A DNA stretch of 64,000 bases from Jeotgalicoccus marinus DSM 19772 (GCF_000425825.1 NZ_KE384460.1:210779-274778), one strand, 5' to 3'; positions 8,795-18,003 are shown, counted from the first letter of the stretch. Notes: generated from the sequence alone by a model not told the origin. Made by a program: numbers and translations.

Positions 8795-9976
8795 ATGAAG
8801 TACATAAAAAACTTTATCAACTACGTGAAGTCATATTCTAAGTATGTTGATTTTTTAATAATAATCGCTTATGTTGCCCTATCTTTAATTGGTCTGGTGA
8901 TGGTCTATAGCGCAAGCATGGTACCTGCTGAGATGAATGAAGGTAGTTCAACTTTTTACTATTATAGGCACCTCGCATTTTTAATACTCGGTTTTATTAT
9001 TGTATTTTTCATGACGTATTTTATGAGTGGAAATTTCTTTAAAATGAAGGGTGTCCAAATACTCATGATAACAATAATTGTTATACTTCTACTTCTAACT
9101 ATGGTTATTGGTACTGAGGTAAATGGACAGCGAAATTGGATACGATTTGGACCATTCGGTTTACAGTCATCTGAGTTCTTTAAAGTAATTTCTATTTTAT
9201 ATCTCGCGTATATATATTCAAGACGTGAAAAACGCTTAGGCAGTGCGAATGAATCTAGTACTGGCCCCTTAATTTTTATATTAGCAATTTCTGGACTTGT
9301 CATCATCAATGATACGGGAACATGGTTGGTTATTGCAGCCATTATTATCAGTACATTTATGTATTTAAGAATACCGTTTAAATTTATTTTTAGAGCTGGA
9401 CTTGCAATCGGCGGTGCCTTATTAGTTGGTGGTGGGATAATGTATTTGATTAACGGGCAAATTCTGTCTAATTATCAAATGCAGAGAATCGAAACATTTT
9501 TACATCCATTTAGTGATCCAGCAGGTAGTGGCTATCAGCTGACAAATTCATTGATGGCAATATCTAACGGTGGCATTTTTGGGACAGGTATCGGTAGCGG
9601 TGTTATTAAACTTGGTTATTTACCTGAACCACACACAGACTTCATAATGGCTGTAATTGCTGAAGAGTTAGGATTGGTCGGTGTACTGCTGATTGTCGGT
9701 CTATATCTAGTAATCATTATTAAAGCGATGTCCTATGCTAGACGGTCAACTGACACATTTTACCAAATTGTATGTGTTGGGGTCGCGATGTATATTACCA
9801 TGCAAGTGTTTATAAACGTCGGTGGTATTTCTAAGATTATTCCACTGACGGGTGTCCCATTACCATTGTTAAGTTACGGTGGGTCATCATTCTTAAGTGT
9901 ATCTATAGCAATTGGCCTATTAGTCATTGCAGCAAAACATGTAAAATCTGCTGAAATTGAATTAAAAGGTCGTTAA
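8795..9976 (+). CDS. ftsW: Peptidoglycan glycosyltransferase FtsW
   Basis: SEDS-family integral membrane polymerase that builds septal glycan strands from lipid II with its cognate class B PBP. It has 393 residues with about ten membrane helices, starting MKYIKNFINYVKSY. The conserved loop GTGIGSGVIKLGYLPEPHTD contains the catalytic-region residues, followed by DFIMAVIAEELG and the C-terminal PLPLLSYGGSS motif. Its partner here is probably Pbp1 from the mra cluster. In Bacillus and staphylococci pycA follows ftsW; here a terminator and ctaA follow. Confidence 0.95.
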   Translation: MKYIKNFINYVKSYSKYVDFLIIIAYVALSLIGLVMVYSASMVPAEMNEGSSTFYYYRHLAFLILGFIIVFFMTYFMSGNFFKMKGVQILMITIIVILLLLTMVIGTEVNGQRNWIRFGPFGLQSSEFFKVISILYLAYIYSRREKRLGSANESSTGPLIFILAISGLVIINDTGTWLVIAAIIISTFMYLRIPFKFIFRAGLAIGGALLVGGGIMYLINGQILSNYQMQRIETFLHPFSDPAGSGYQLTNSLMAISNGGIFGTGIGSGVIKLGYLPEPHTDFIMAVIAEELGLVGVLLIVGLYLVIIIKAMSYARRSTDTFYQIVCVGVAMYITMQVFINVGGISKIIPLTGVPLPLLSYGGSSFLSVSIAIGLLVIAAKHVKSAEIELKGR

Positions 9977-9992
9977 ATATAAAAGAACTTTT

Positions 9993-10031
9993 AACCGGAT
10001 GTTGCTCAATTTGAGTGACATCCGGTTTTTT
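9993..10031 (+). terminator. Terminator of ftsW
   Basis: AACCGGATGT (9993-10002) pairs with ACATCCGGTT (10018-10027), with an inner CTCAA/TTGAG stem and a following T-run. Confidence 0.88.
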
Positions 10032-10046
10032 GTTTAGAATTAGTGA

Positions 10047-10080
10047 CAAAAAAACAGGAATCTTATTATAAGATTCCTGT
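10047..10080 (-). terminator. Terminator of ctaA
   Basis: Perfect 13-bp stem ACAGGAATCTTAT / ATAAGATTCCTGT, followed on the minus strand by a run of seven T. It lies directly downstream of the ctaA stop. Confidence 0.88.
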
Positions 10081-10092
10081 ACTAATTTCATA

Positions 10093-11001
10093 CTAGCCCT
10101 TATTTCTTGATAGTAACATGATGAAGTAACATAATACTCCAAATAACAAGGTGATAAACAAGGCATGGAATAAGGCAATAAATATATTGACATGAGTGAT
10201 GACTGAAAGCATACCTGTAATGACTTGTAAAATCAGTAAGGTAAATGCGATAAGCCAACCATTTCTGATGATTTTTGAATCACTGTAATTTCTTAGTACA
10301 TGGATGACGATTATAACCATCCAAATGAAGAGAATTCCAACGAGGAACCTGTGTCCCATTTGTACGGCTTGGTAAAAATTTCCTGGCATGACTTGACCTG
10401 GCATACAATGTGGCCATTCTGTACATGCTAATGATGAGTCAGTGTGTCTAACAAGTGCACCGCTATAAATAACAAAATAAATATAGATCGTTATCAGTAT
10501 AGTGTTATATCTTAAGAATGGTCTGACAAAAATTTTACGGTCCTCATGACCATAAGATGTTTCGAAAATTAATAAGGTTAATAACAAGACAGCTGAAAAA
10601 CATATTAATGATATACCAAAGTGTGCTGCTAGGACAAAGTCTCCTTCCCAGATGCCAATTACCGCTGCCGCACCAATTAAAGATTGGATGAGTATGAAGC
10701 TTAAAGAAACGTAGATAAGAAATTTAGCTTCTCTAACATGACCAATTTGTTTCCAAGCCATGTATGCAAGTAATATCAGAAATATGATCGCTATACCTGA
10801 GACACCACGGTGCGCAAGTTCAATAATTGTGTCGATGGGCCAATCTCGTGGGATAAGCTTACCATGACACAAGGGCCAGGTTTCACCACAGCCATCTTCT
10901 GAACCTGTTTTTGTAACCAGTGCGCCTCCGATTTGAACGAAGACCATTATCAGTGTAGTGATCACGGCTACAATTTTTAAATTTTTATACAAATAAAACA
11001 C
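10093..11001 (-). CDS. ctaA: Heme A synthase
   Basis: Eight-helix membrane enzyme converting haem O to haem A for cytochrome oxidase. The redox cysteine pair is in DGCGETWPLCHG (about residues 37-46). Conserved haem-ligand histidines sit in ELAHRGVSG, AAHFGIS, MGHRFLVG and LFHALFIT. It has 302 residues, the usual length. A GTG at 11001 overlaps the only GAGGTG ribosome site, so a TTG at 10992 (Met-Tyr-Lys-Asn-Leu-Lys) may be the true start. It is divergent from ctaB across 308 bp, as in Bacillus. Confidence 0.95.
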   Translation of the reverse strand: MFYLYKNLKIVAVITTLIMVFVQIGGALVTKTGSEDGCGETWPLCHGKLIPRDWPIDTIIELAHRGVSGIAIIFLILLAYMAWKQIGHVREAKFLIYVSLSFILIQSLIGAAAVIGIWEGDFVLAAHFGISLICFSAVLLLTLLIFETSYGHEDRKIFVRPFLRYNTILITIYIYFVIYSGALVRHTDSSLACTEWPHCMPGQVMPGNFYQAVQMGHRFLVGILFIWMVIIVIHVLRNYSDSKIIRNGWLIAFTLLILQVITGMLSVITHVNIFIALFHALFITLLFGVLCYFIMLLSRNKG

Positions 11002-11309
11002 CTCAAAACAATCGTGTATCTGTCTCTAGTACAGTTACTAAATATATATCAGAATTGCACTCTTTGCAATCCGCAAAGTTGTGAAATACCCTTAACAATT
11101 CCGTAAACTGTGGTAAAATTTAATAGTGTAGGGAAACACTTATACTATTTGAGTATAAAACAGTTTAGGGCATTTATTCATACATATTGATGAATAATTC
11201 TTGAACAATGCAAAATGTAACAATTTTATTTCAAATATGTATAGAAAATATGTCCCGGATAATCTATTATTAAATATAAATGTGTTTGTTAATGAAAGGG
11301 GGCGAATAG
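11002..11309 (+). promoter_or_regulatory. ctaA-ctaB divergent regulatory region
   Basis: A 308-bp gap with no gene. For ctaB there is a good promoter, TTAACA (11093-11098), 16 bp, TAAAAT (11115-11120), which would give a leader of about 180 nt. Upstream lie an inverted repeat CTTTGC-n5-GCAAAG (11063-11079) and TTGTGAA...TTAACAA half-sites that overlap the -35. These are plausible binding sites for redox or respiration regulators, but none can be named from sequence alone. Confidence 0.6.
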
Positions 11310-12230
11310 ATGCACAGTGATGTATACCAAGAGGAGATACATCAGTCAGCACGCAGTAAAAAATTTAAGGCAATTAAAGCACTCATCAAGGATGGCATAA
11401 TCAAAGCGAATTTAATTCCAGCTTTTGCTGCAGGGTTTTTAGCGGTTATGTATTATAACATTTCATTTTTTGATGCAATTCCAGTCATGCTGCTGATGTT
11501 AGTAGGTACAGCGCTGGTCATCGGAGGTGTTTGTGCCCTAAATAATTATTATGACAGAGATATTGATGTGCTAATGAAATCAAAGAGTAAAAGACCGAGT
11601 ATTGATGGCACTTTTTCCGGTAAGGAAATATTAATCATCGGCTTTTCTATGTTAGCAATTGGGCTTGTCATGTTATTTTTCATTAATACTGCTGCTGGTG
11701 TACTCGGATTAATTGCAGCCTTCGGATACGCAGTTGTGTACTCGATCTTTGCCAAGAGACATCTTGTGGCAAACACAGTTATAGGAGCAATACCTGGAGC
11801 AATGCCACCGCTTATCGGCTGGGCGATTTTCGATCAAGAGCTACATATTTTAGCGGTTGCGATGTTTATTGTAATGTTCATCTGGCAAATGCCTCACTTC
11901 TATGCACTTGCCATTAAGAGAAGTGAAGAATACAGTCATGCAGGTATACCGATGCTCCCTTCTGTAAAAGGAAATAATCGAACTAAGCACTCGATTATTT
12001 TCTGGGTGACACTTCTTTTGTTCACACCACTAATGATGTTTGAGCTGGGGACTTGGTTTGTTCTATTAGTAACAGCATTAAATCTCGTCTGGTTCTATTT
12101 GGGTGTTAACCAGTTCAAACAGATTACAGACTATAATCGCTATGCCGGGCGAATATTTGTCTTTTCACTCAACTACGTTGTGATTTTCTTTGTCATGGTT
12201 ATCGTAGCCGGCTTACTTGTGAATGTTTAG
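11310..12230 (+). CDS. ctaB: Protoheme IX farnesyltransferase (heme O synthase)
   Basis: UbiA-family membrane prenyltransferase that adds farnesyl to protohaem to make haem O, the substrate of CtaA. The first aspartate-rich motif is NNYYDRDID (about residues 78-86), followed by SKSKRPS and the loop YSIFAKRHLVANTVIGA. It has 306 residues and about nine membrane helices. The start is supported by AAAGGGGG upstream. It leads the caa3 oxidase operon, the Bacillus ctaBCDEF arrangement. Confidence 0.96.
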   Translation: MHSDVYQEEIHQSARSKKFKAIKALIKDGIIKANLIPAFAAGFLAVMYYNISFFDAIPVMLLMLVGTALVIGGVCALNNYYDRDIDVLMKSKSKRPSIDGTFSGKEILIIGFSMLAIGLVMLFFINTAAGVLGLIAAFGYAVVYSIFAKRHLVANTVIGAIPGAMPPLIGWAIFDQELHILAVAMFIVMFIWQMPHFYALAIKRSEEYSHAGIPMLPSVKGNNRTKHSIIFWVTLLLFTPLMMFELGTWFVLLVTALNLVWFYLGVNQFKQITDYNRYAGRIFVFSLNYVVIFFVMVIVAGLLVNV

Positions 12231-12263
12231 TAAAGTAAATGAATGAAAGAGGGGTCTAACACA

Positions 12264-13439
12264 ATGAACTTTAGTTTTCTTAAAGGGAAAGGGCTATTAT
12301 TAGCGTCTGTATTAACACTTTTCCTTGCAGGTTGTGGAACAAATGAATTAAGTACACTACGTCCTGCAGGTGAAGTTGGACAAGAACAGTTCAACTTGAT
12401 GTTAATTTCTATCATCATTATGATTTTAGTTATTGTTGTTGTAACAGTATTATTTACTATTTCGGTATTGAAGAGTCGCAGAAGTAAAAAAGGTGAAGAT
12501 TTCGAACCGAAAGATGTTTCAGGTAATCATACCTTAGAAATTATTTGGACTTCTATACCAATCCTGTTACTACTTGTCTTAGCTGTTCCAACAGTTTATT
12601 TCGTGTTTAAACAAGCAGATACCGAAGCGAGCACAGATGCCGAGGGTAACGTTAACGCGGAAGAAACAGTGATTAACGTAAGAGCTTACCAATACTGGTG
12701 GGAATTTGAATATCCTAATGAGCAAGTCGTAACATCACAAGAACTTGTTGTTCCTACTGATAAGAAAGTTTACTTCAACTTACAAGGTGCAGACGTAAAA
12801 CACTCATTCTGGGTGCCAGCTGCTGGTGGTAAGATGGATACCAATATCGATGGGATCAATAGTTTCTACTTAGTATTTGATGATGAAGCATCACAAGATG
12901 CGGATCGATTATTCTATGGTAAATGTGCGGAATTATGTGGACCATCACACGCATTGATGGACTTTAAGGTTAAAGCATTACCTGAAGAAGAGTATGATCA
13001 GTGGTTAGCGGACATGAAAGCAATTGAAGAGCCAGTTCAAGCATCTTCTGAAGACGCACAACGTGGTGAAGAAATCTTTAATAACTCATGTATGGGCTGT
13101 CACGCAACTACTCCAACAGGATCTGGCGCAATGGGTCCTAACTTAACTAACTTTGGAGACCGTGAATTAATTGCTGGTTTCTTAGAACACAACCAAGAAA
13201 ATCTTGAAGCTTGGATTTCTGATCCAGAATCATTCAAGCCAGGAAACAAGATGACAGGACAATATGAATTATCTGATGATGAAATCGAAGCAGTTGCATC
13301 TTACTTGATGGAACTGAATGTTGAAGAAGGTTCTGGAGACGTTTCTACATTAAGAGAACCTGCTGAAGAAGAAGCCGCTGAAGGTGAAGAAACTTCAGAT
13401 GAAGAAGCTTCTGAAGAGTCAGAAGAGGGGGGTAACTAG
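12264..13439 (+). CDS. ctaC: Cytochrome caa3 oxidase subunit II with fused cytochrome c domain
   Basis: Receives electrons from cytochrome c and passes them through CuA to subunit I. The ATG at 12264 follows AGAGGGG and begins a lipoprotein signal with lipobox LAGC, so the mature protein is lipid-anchored. Two membrane helices follow. CuA ligands are in CAELCGPSHALM (Cys 221 and 225). A C-terminal cytochrome c domain has CMGCH (residues 276-280) and a distal Met in GNKM, which defines the caa3 type. The last 40 residues are almost entirely Glu/Ser/Ala/Gly, an acidic tail beyond the cytochrome fold. It has 391 residues. Confidence 0.97.
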   Translation: MNFSFLKGKGLLLASVLTLFLAGCGTNELSTLRPAGEVGQEQFNLMLISIIIMILVIVVVTVLFTISVLKSRRSKKGEDFEPKDVSGNHTLEIIWTSIPILLLLVLAVPTVYFVFKQADTEASTDAEGNVNAEETVINVRAYQYWWEFEYPNEQVVTSQELVVPTDKKVYFNLQGADVKHSFWVPAAGGKMDTNIDGINSFYLVFDDEASQDADRLFYGKCAELCGPSHALMDFKVKALPEEEYDQWLADMKAIEEPVQASSEDAQRGEEIFNNSCMGCHATTPTGSGAMGPNLTNFGDRELIAGFLEHNQENLEAWISDPESFKPGNKMTGQYELSDDEIEAVASYLMELNVEEGSGDVSTLREPAEEEAAEGEETSDEEASEESEEGGN

Positions 13440-13441
13440 TA

Positions 13442-15361
13442 ATGTCTGAAGCAACAGCGAAAAAAACTGGTTTTTGGGCAACAATTTGGGAATACTTAAC
13501 TACTGTTGACCATAAGAAAATTGCTATACTTTACTTGATTGCCGGTGGATTTTTCTTCGCACTCGGTGGTATTGAAGCAATGCTTATTCGTTTGCAACTT
13601 GCAGTACCAAACAATGATTTTCTATCTGCAGGGTTGTTCAACGAAGTAATTACAATGCACGGTACAACGATGATTTTCCTAGCAGCGATGCCACTCTTGT
13701 TCGCATTTATGAATGCAACAGTGCCGCTGCAAATCGGTGCTCGTGACGTAGCATTCCCATTCCTAAACGCTCTAGGTGTATGGTTATTTATCTTTGGTGG
13801 TATCTTCCTAAACCTTTCATGGTTCTTAGGTGGTGCACCTGATGCAGGGTGGACAAGTTATGCGTCACTCTCTATATCATCACCTGGACATGGTATTGAT
13901 TTCTATGCACTTGGTCTACAGGTATCTGGTGCAGGTACTTTAATTTCAGGTATTAACTTTGTAACAACAATTATTACAATGAGAGCGCCTGGTATGACAT
14001 ACATGAGAATGCCACTAATGACATGGACTACACTAGTAGCATCTGTTCTTATCGTATTCGCATTCCCGCCGCTTACAATTGGATTATTCTTATTAATCTT
14101 TGACCGTATGTTTGGTTCTAGCTTCTTCATCGTAGAAGCTGGGGGTAACACAATTATCTGGGAGCATTTATTCTGGATCTTCGGTCACCCGGAAGTTTAT
14201 ATATTAATTCTTCCAGCATTCGGTATTTTCTCTGAAATATTTGCAACATTTGCACGTAAGAGATTGTTTGGATACTCTGCCATGGTATTCGCTACTGTAT
14301 TGATCGGTTTCTTCGGGTTCATGGTTTGGGCTCACCACATGTTTACAGTAGGCCTTGGGCCAACAGCTAATGCTATTTTTGCACTTGCTACTATGGCAAT
14401 TGCAGTTCCGACTGGTATTAAGATATTCAACTGGATCTTTACTATTTGGGGCGGTAGTATTGAATTTACAACACCAATGATGTATGCACTCGCGTTTATT
14501 CCATCATTCGTAATGGGTGGGGTAACTGGTGTCATGCAGGCAGTAGCGCCAGCTGACTATCAGTACCATGACTCTTACTTCATCGTTGCTCACTTCCACT
14601 ACGTTATCGTTGGTGGGGTAGTATTCGCATTGCTCGCCGGCTTACATTATTACTGGCCATTGATGTTTGCAACAATGCTCAGTGAAAAACTTGGTAAGGT
14701 TACGTTCTGGTTATTCTTCATTGGATTCCACTTAACATTCCTTATCCAACACTTCTTAGGTCTATGGGGAATGCCAAGACGTGTATTCACATACCTAGAC
14801 GGGCAAGGTTATAATGTAGCGAACATGACATCAACAGTGGGTGCCTTATTGATGGCCCTAGCAGTTATTATTTTACTGATAAATATTGTAATGACAGTTG
14901 TCAAAAACCAAAAGGTTGGACGTGACCCATGGGGTGACGGACGTACACTTGAGTGGTCATTACCACTTCCAGTGCCGTATTACAACTTTGCACAGATTCC
15001 ACTTGTTCGTGGTTTAGATGCATTCTGGTTAGAGAAAAAAGAAGGTAATGGAGAAATGCTTCCAGCTGAATCATTGGACGACTTCCATATGCCAAACAAC
15101 TCAATCATTCCATTTATTATGTCACTTGGTTTATTCATTGCATCATTTGGTGCATTGTACTTTGCCGCAGGTAAAGATTGGGCAATTGATGCAGTATCAG
15201 GATTACCAGAAAAACCTTGGGCAGTATGGGTATTAATCATCGGTTTAGCGATTACCGTAATATCAATGATTGTACGTTCATTCAAAGATGACCTTGGTTA
15301 CTATGTGAAGAAAGAAGAAGTATTAAAAGACCTTGAAGAGCTTGAAAGGGGTGCAAAATAA
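13442..15361 (+). CDS. ctaD: Cytochrome caa3 oxidase subunit I
   Basis: Catalytic haem-copper subunit that reduces oxygen and pumps protons. Binuclear-centre motifs are WIFGHPEVYILILPAFG (His-Pro-Glu-Val-Tyr crosslink), WAHHMFTVG (CuB histidines) and VAHFHYVIVGG (haem ligands). At 639 residues it includes extra C-terminal helices typical of Bacillus CtaD. It lies two bases after ctaC and overlaps ctaE by one base (TAATG), so synthesis is probably coupled. Confidence 0.98.
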   Translation: MSEATAKKTGFWATIWEYLTTVDHKKIAILYLIAGGFFFALGGIEAMLIRLQLAVPNNDFLSAGLFNEVITMHGTTMIFLAAMPLLFAFMNATVPLQIGARDVAFPFLNALGVWLFIFGGIFLNLSWFLGGAPDAGWTSYASLSISSPGHGIDFYALGLQVSGAGTLISGINFVTTIITMRAPGMTYMRMPLMTWTTLVASVLIVFAFPPLTIGLFLLIFDRMFGSSFFIVEAGGNTIIWEHLFWIFGHPEVYILILPAFGIFSEIFATFARKRLFGYSAMVFATVLIGFFGFMVWAHHMFTVGLGPTANAIFALATMAIAVPTGIKIFNWIFTIWGGSIEFTTPMMYALAFIPSFVMGGVTGVMQAVAPADYQYHDSYFIVAHFHYVIVGGVVFALLAGLHYYWPLMFATMLSEKLGKVTFWLFFIGFHLTFLIQHFLGLWGMPRRVFTYLDGQGYNVANMTSTVGALLMALAVIILLINIVMTVVKNQKVGRDPWGDGRTLEWSLPLPVPYYNFAQIPLVRGLDAFWLEKKEGNGEMLPAESLDDFHMPNNSIIPFIMSLGLFIASFGALYFAAGKDWAIDAVSGLPEKPWAVWVLIIGLAITVISMIVRSFKDDLGYYVKKEEVLKDLEELERGAK

Positions 15362-15987
15362 TGGCGGAAATGAAATATAATGTACCTAATGAACAATGGC
15401 CTGAGCACCCGGAGACAGCAACGCAAGAAGGTAAGAATAAATTCGTTGGATTTTGGACTTTCCTTGGTGGAGAAACTGTACTATTCGCATCACTATTTGC
15501 GACGTACTTAGCACTTAAAGATAGCGTGCCAAGTGAGGATCACTTACTGGCAGCTGATCTTTTCCAACTAGAACTTGCTTTTGTTATGACAATGTTACTT
15601 TTAACATCTTCATTAACAAGTGTATATGCAATCTATCATATGCGTAATAACAACTTTACTAAGATGCAATTATGGTTAGCCATTACAGTATTACTCGGTG
15701 CAGGATTCTTAGCTTTAGAGATATATGAGTTCTATGAATATGTACATTTAGGACACACATTTAGATCTAGTGCTTTTGGTAGTGCCTTTTATATTCTAAT
15801 AGGTACACATGGCTTCCACGTTATAATTGGTCTAGTATGGATTACAAGTTTAATTATCCGTAACGCGACTCGAGGTTTATCAGTGTACACAGCAGCTAAA
15901 GTTAATACTGCTGCCTTATACTGGCACTTCATCGATGTTGTGTGGGTATTCATCTTCACAATTGTTTACTTGTTAGGAGTGTTATAG
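15361..15987 (+). CDS. ctaE: Cytochrome caa3 oxidase subunit III
   Basis: Membrane subunit that stabilises subunit I. It has 208 residues and five hydrophobic segments. Family markers are KNKFVGFWTFLGGETVLFAS near the N-terminus and GTHGFHVIIGLVWI followed by YWHFIDVVWVFIF. It begins on the last base of the ctaD stop codon and is followed without a gap by ctaF. Confidence 0.97.
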   Translation: MAEMKYNVPNEQWPEHPETATQEGKNKFVGFWTFLGGETVLFASLFATYLALKDSVPSEDHLLAADLFQLELAFVMTMLLLTSSLTSVYAIYHMRNNNFTKMQLWLAITVLLGAGFLALEIYEFYEYVHLGHTFRSSAFGSAFYILIGTHGFHVIIGLVWITSLIIRNATRGLSVYTAAKVNTAALYWHFIDVVWVFIFTIVYLLGVL

Positions 15988-16329
15988 ATGGCTGAACTAA
16001 ATAACAAACCAATGAGCGATATTAAACTTAGAAATATACGACGTCAAAGAACGAAAGAAATGCGTTTACAGCTTACCGGCTTTGCCTTTATGATTTTCTT
16101 AACATTTATGGCATTTGGTATGGTTGCTCTAGACTTTAATGCAACTTTCATAACTGGATCTGTAATTCTATTTGCATTCATTCAGGTAATTTTACAGTTC
16201 TACTACTTTATGCACATTAAGGATGAGGGGCATGAATTTGTAAAATTATTTATGATAGTTGGTATGTACTTTGCAATAGCATTCTGTGTAACATTTATTT
16301 TTATAGTATGGATTGGACAACCAATCTAA
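15988..16329 (+). CDS. ctaF: Cytochrome caa3 oxidase subunit IV
   Basis: Small membrane subunit of 113 residues with a basic N-terminus (LRNIRRQRTKEMRLQ), three hydrophobic helices and the QFYYFMHIKDEGHEF motif of the prokaryotic Cox4 family. Its ATG directly follows the ctaE stop codon. A strong terminator closes the ctaBCDEF unit just downstream. Confidence 0.94.
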   Translation: MAELNNKPMSDIKLRNIRRQRTKEMRLQLTGFAFMIFLTFMAFGMVALDFNATFITGSVILFAFIQVILQFYYFMHIKDEGHEFVKLFMIVGMYFAIAFCVTFIFIVWIGQPI

Positions 16330-16331
16330 AG

Positions 16332-16357
16332 AATGACCCCAACAGGGGTCATTTTTT
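16332..16357 (+). terminator. Terminator of ctaBCDEF
   Basis: Stem AATGACCCC / GGGGTCATT with the loop AACA and a T-run, just after the ctaF stop. Confidence 0.92.
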
Positions 16358-16394
16358 TATTCATTACTTTGTCACTTTGTTACTTTTTAGCGCC

Positions 16395-16423
16395 TTGTCT
16401 TATAAAGTCAATGAATTTATACT
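16395..16423 (+). promoter_or_regulatory. Promoter of ctaG
   Basis: TTGTCT (16395-16400), a 17-bp spacer, then TATACT (16418-16423), placed 30 bp upstream of the ctaG start and after the ctaF terminator. ctaG and the next gene therefore probably form a separate unit. Confidence 0.55.
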
Positions 16424-16454
16424 AGGTATATAGGTTAAACTCGAGGTGGTATGT

Positions 16455-17414
16455 ATGGAGAACATAACTTCTATAAAGATTTTCGGTTTCATGGCAAACT
16501 GGAGTCCATTCTTTATGGCCTTTGTTATTATGCTTACAGTTGTGTATTTTCTTGTTACTGTAAGGTGGTATAAAGACTTTGAAGGTGGTCGTCCACTGAC
16601 TCCAAAAGAAGGGTCACTATTTGTCGTAAACATGATTCTTTTATACTTAATGTACGGTGGACCAGTAGATATTCTGAGTCATATATTATTTACATTCCAC
16701 ATGATTCAAATGGCCTTTGTGCTATTTTTAATTGCACCGTTACTATACTTTTCAATACCAGAGTACTTACAAAAATATATAGTGAGTCTTCCAGTTATTG
16801 GACCTGTATTACGTTTAGGTGCAAAGAAACCATTATTTTCATTGATGCTACTTATTGCAGCATTTTCTATCTACCATCTTCCAGTGGTTATGGATAACTT
16901 AAAAATGAGTGCGACTTTACATACTTTAGTACTCGCAATAATGTTTTTAACTGCAGTAATGGCATTTTACCCAATGTTTAATAAGGTAGAGCCTGAAGAA
17001 ACACACATGGGTGGCTTGTTTAAATTATTGTATATATTTGGTATAGGTGCCTTTGTTACACCAGCATGTGCGTTAATTATCTTCTCTAGTGAACCGTTAT
17101 ATGCAACGTTTACAGAAGGCGAAGCTTGGTTAAGTGCCATGGAGTTATGTGTACCAGCAGGTGTGTTAGATAGCATTGCAGGATCAGGGATGATATCAGG
17201 ACCTGAATATTTCACAAATTCAACACCACTCAATGATCAACAAACTGGCGGAATTATTATGAAAGTATTACAGGAAATAATATTTGGTGTTATGCTAGGT
17301 TTTATCTTCTCTAAGTGGTATAAAGATGAACATAGAGATGAAGACAAAATTACTGAGCAGGCACTCATTAAAGCACAACAACAAAAAGAGCTATACAATA
17401 GCCACAGAGTTTAG
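16455..17414 (+). CDS. ctaG: Cytochrome c oxidase assembly factor CtaG
   Basis: Caa3-type CtaG family membrane protein required for building an active caa3 oxidase in Bacillus, probably through CuB or haem delivery. It has 319 residues from the ATG at 16455, which follows GAGGTGG, and seven hydrophobic helices. Conserved positions include MYGGPVDILSHILFTFHMIQM and the PLYATFTEGEAWLSAMELC segment. An in-frame GTG at 16446 overlaps the ribosome site and is less likely. Confidence 0.93.
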   Translation: MENITSIKIFGFMANWSPFFMAFVIMLTVVYFLVTVRWYKDFEGGRPLTPKEGSLFVVNMILLYLMYGGPVDILSHILFTFHMIQMAFVLFLIAPLLYFSIPEYLQKYIVSLPVIGPVLRLGAKKPLFSLMLLIAAFSIYHLPVVMDNLKMSATLHTLVLAIMFLTAVMAFYPMFNKVEPEETHMGGLFKLLYIFGIGAFVTPACALIIFSSEPLYATFTEGEAWLSAMELCVPAGVLDSIAGSGMISGPEYFTNSTPLNDQQTGGIIMKVLQEIIFGVMLGFIFSKWYKDEHRDEDKITEQALIKAQQQKELYNSHRV

Positions 17415-17425
17415 GAGGAAGTTAA

Positions 17426-17887
17426 GTGGATATACATTTTATCCTACCTACAATTAGTACATCATTTATAATATTGAGTGCGATTTTGATGGGTGTAGGT
17501 GTTTATCATATTAAAAAAGGCAATGTCCAAACACATGAAAAAGTCATGACTATAGCAGCTTGGTCAGCCTTAGCATTCTTCGTTATTTACGTATCGAAGA
17601 CGATCTTTTTAGGTAACACTCAATTTGGAGGACCAGCATCATTAGAACCTTATTATGTGACATTCTTAATCAGTCACATTTGCTTAGCTACAATTGGTGG
17701 TATTCTAGGTGGAATACAAGTCTTCACTGGTAAGAAAAACAAATTAAAAACCCATAGAAAAATGGGGATGACAGCTGCGACTATATGGTTCTTTACGGCC
17801 ATAACTGGTGTCATGGTTTATGTCATCTTATATATCTTATACCCAGGTGGAGAAACTACTGGTCTTTGGGATGCTATCTTCCATTAA
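17426..17887 (+). CDS. ctaM: CtaM/YozB family oxidase maturation protein (DUF420)
   Basis: A 153-residue, four-helix membrane protein of the DUF420 family with histidines in KKGNVQTHEKVM, LISHICLATIGG and LKTHRKMGM. The S. aureus member CtaM is needed for haem-copper oxidase activity, so a role in oxidase maturation is inferred here. The GTG start follows TTAGGAGGAAG. It is the second gene after ctaG and is closed by a terminator. Confidence 0.85.
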   Translation: MDIHFILPTISTSFIILSAILMGVGVYHIKKGNVQTHEKVMTIAAWSALAFFVIYVSKTIFLGNTQFGGPASLEPYYVTFLISHICLATIGGILGGIQVFTGKKNKLKTHRKMGMTAATIWFFTAITGVMVYVILYILYPGGETTGLWDAIFH

Positions 17888-17892
17888 TATAA

Positions 17893-17931
17893 AACAACGA
17901 TGAATCTATTTTTAGATTCATCGTTGTTTTT
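17893..17931 (+). terminator. Terminator of ctaG-ctaM
   Basis: A 16-bp stem AACAACGATGAATCTA / TAGATTCATCGTTGTT with a four-T loop and a trailing T-run. Confidence 0.93.
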
Positions 17932-17953
17932 ATGTATATGAGCGAATACATAG

Positions 17954-17997
17954 AAAAAAATAACGACACCTTGTTATTTAGAAAAAGTGCCGTTATT
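17954..17997 (-). terminator. Terminator of the yugN-like gene
   Basis: On the minus strand AATAACGGCAC pairs with GTGTCGTTATT (one G-U pair) and is followed by seven T. It lies just beyond the yugN-like stop codon. Confidence 0.75.
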
Positions 17998-18003
17998 AAA
18001 GTA

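Noticed and set aside
11080-11099. Rex operator at ctaB
   Set aside because: Not called as a feature because the arms are separated by 6 bp instead of 4 and one arm has a mismatch; kept only as a low-interest finding.
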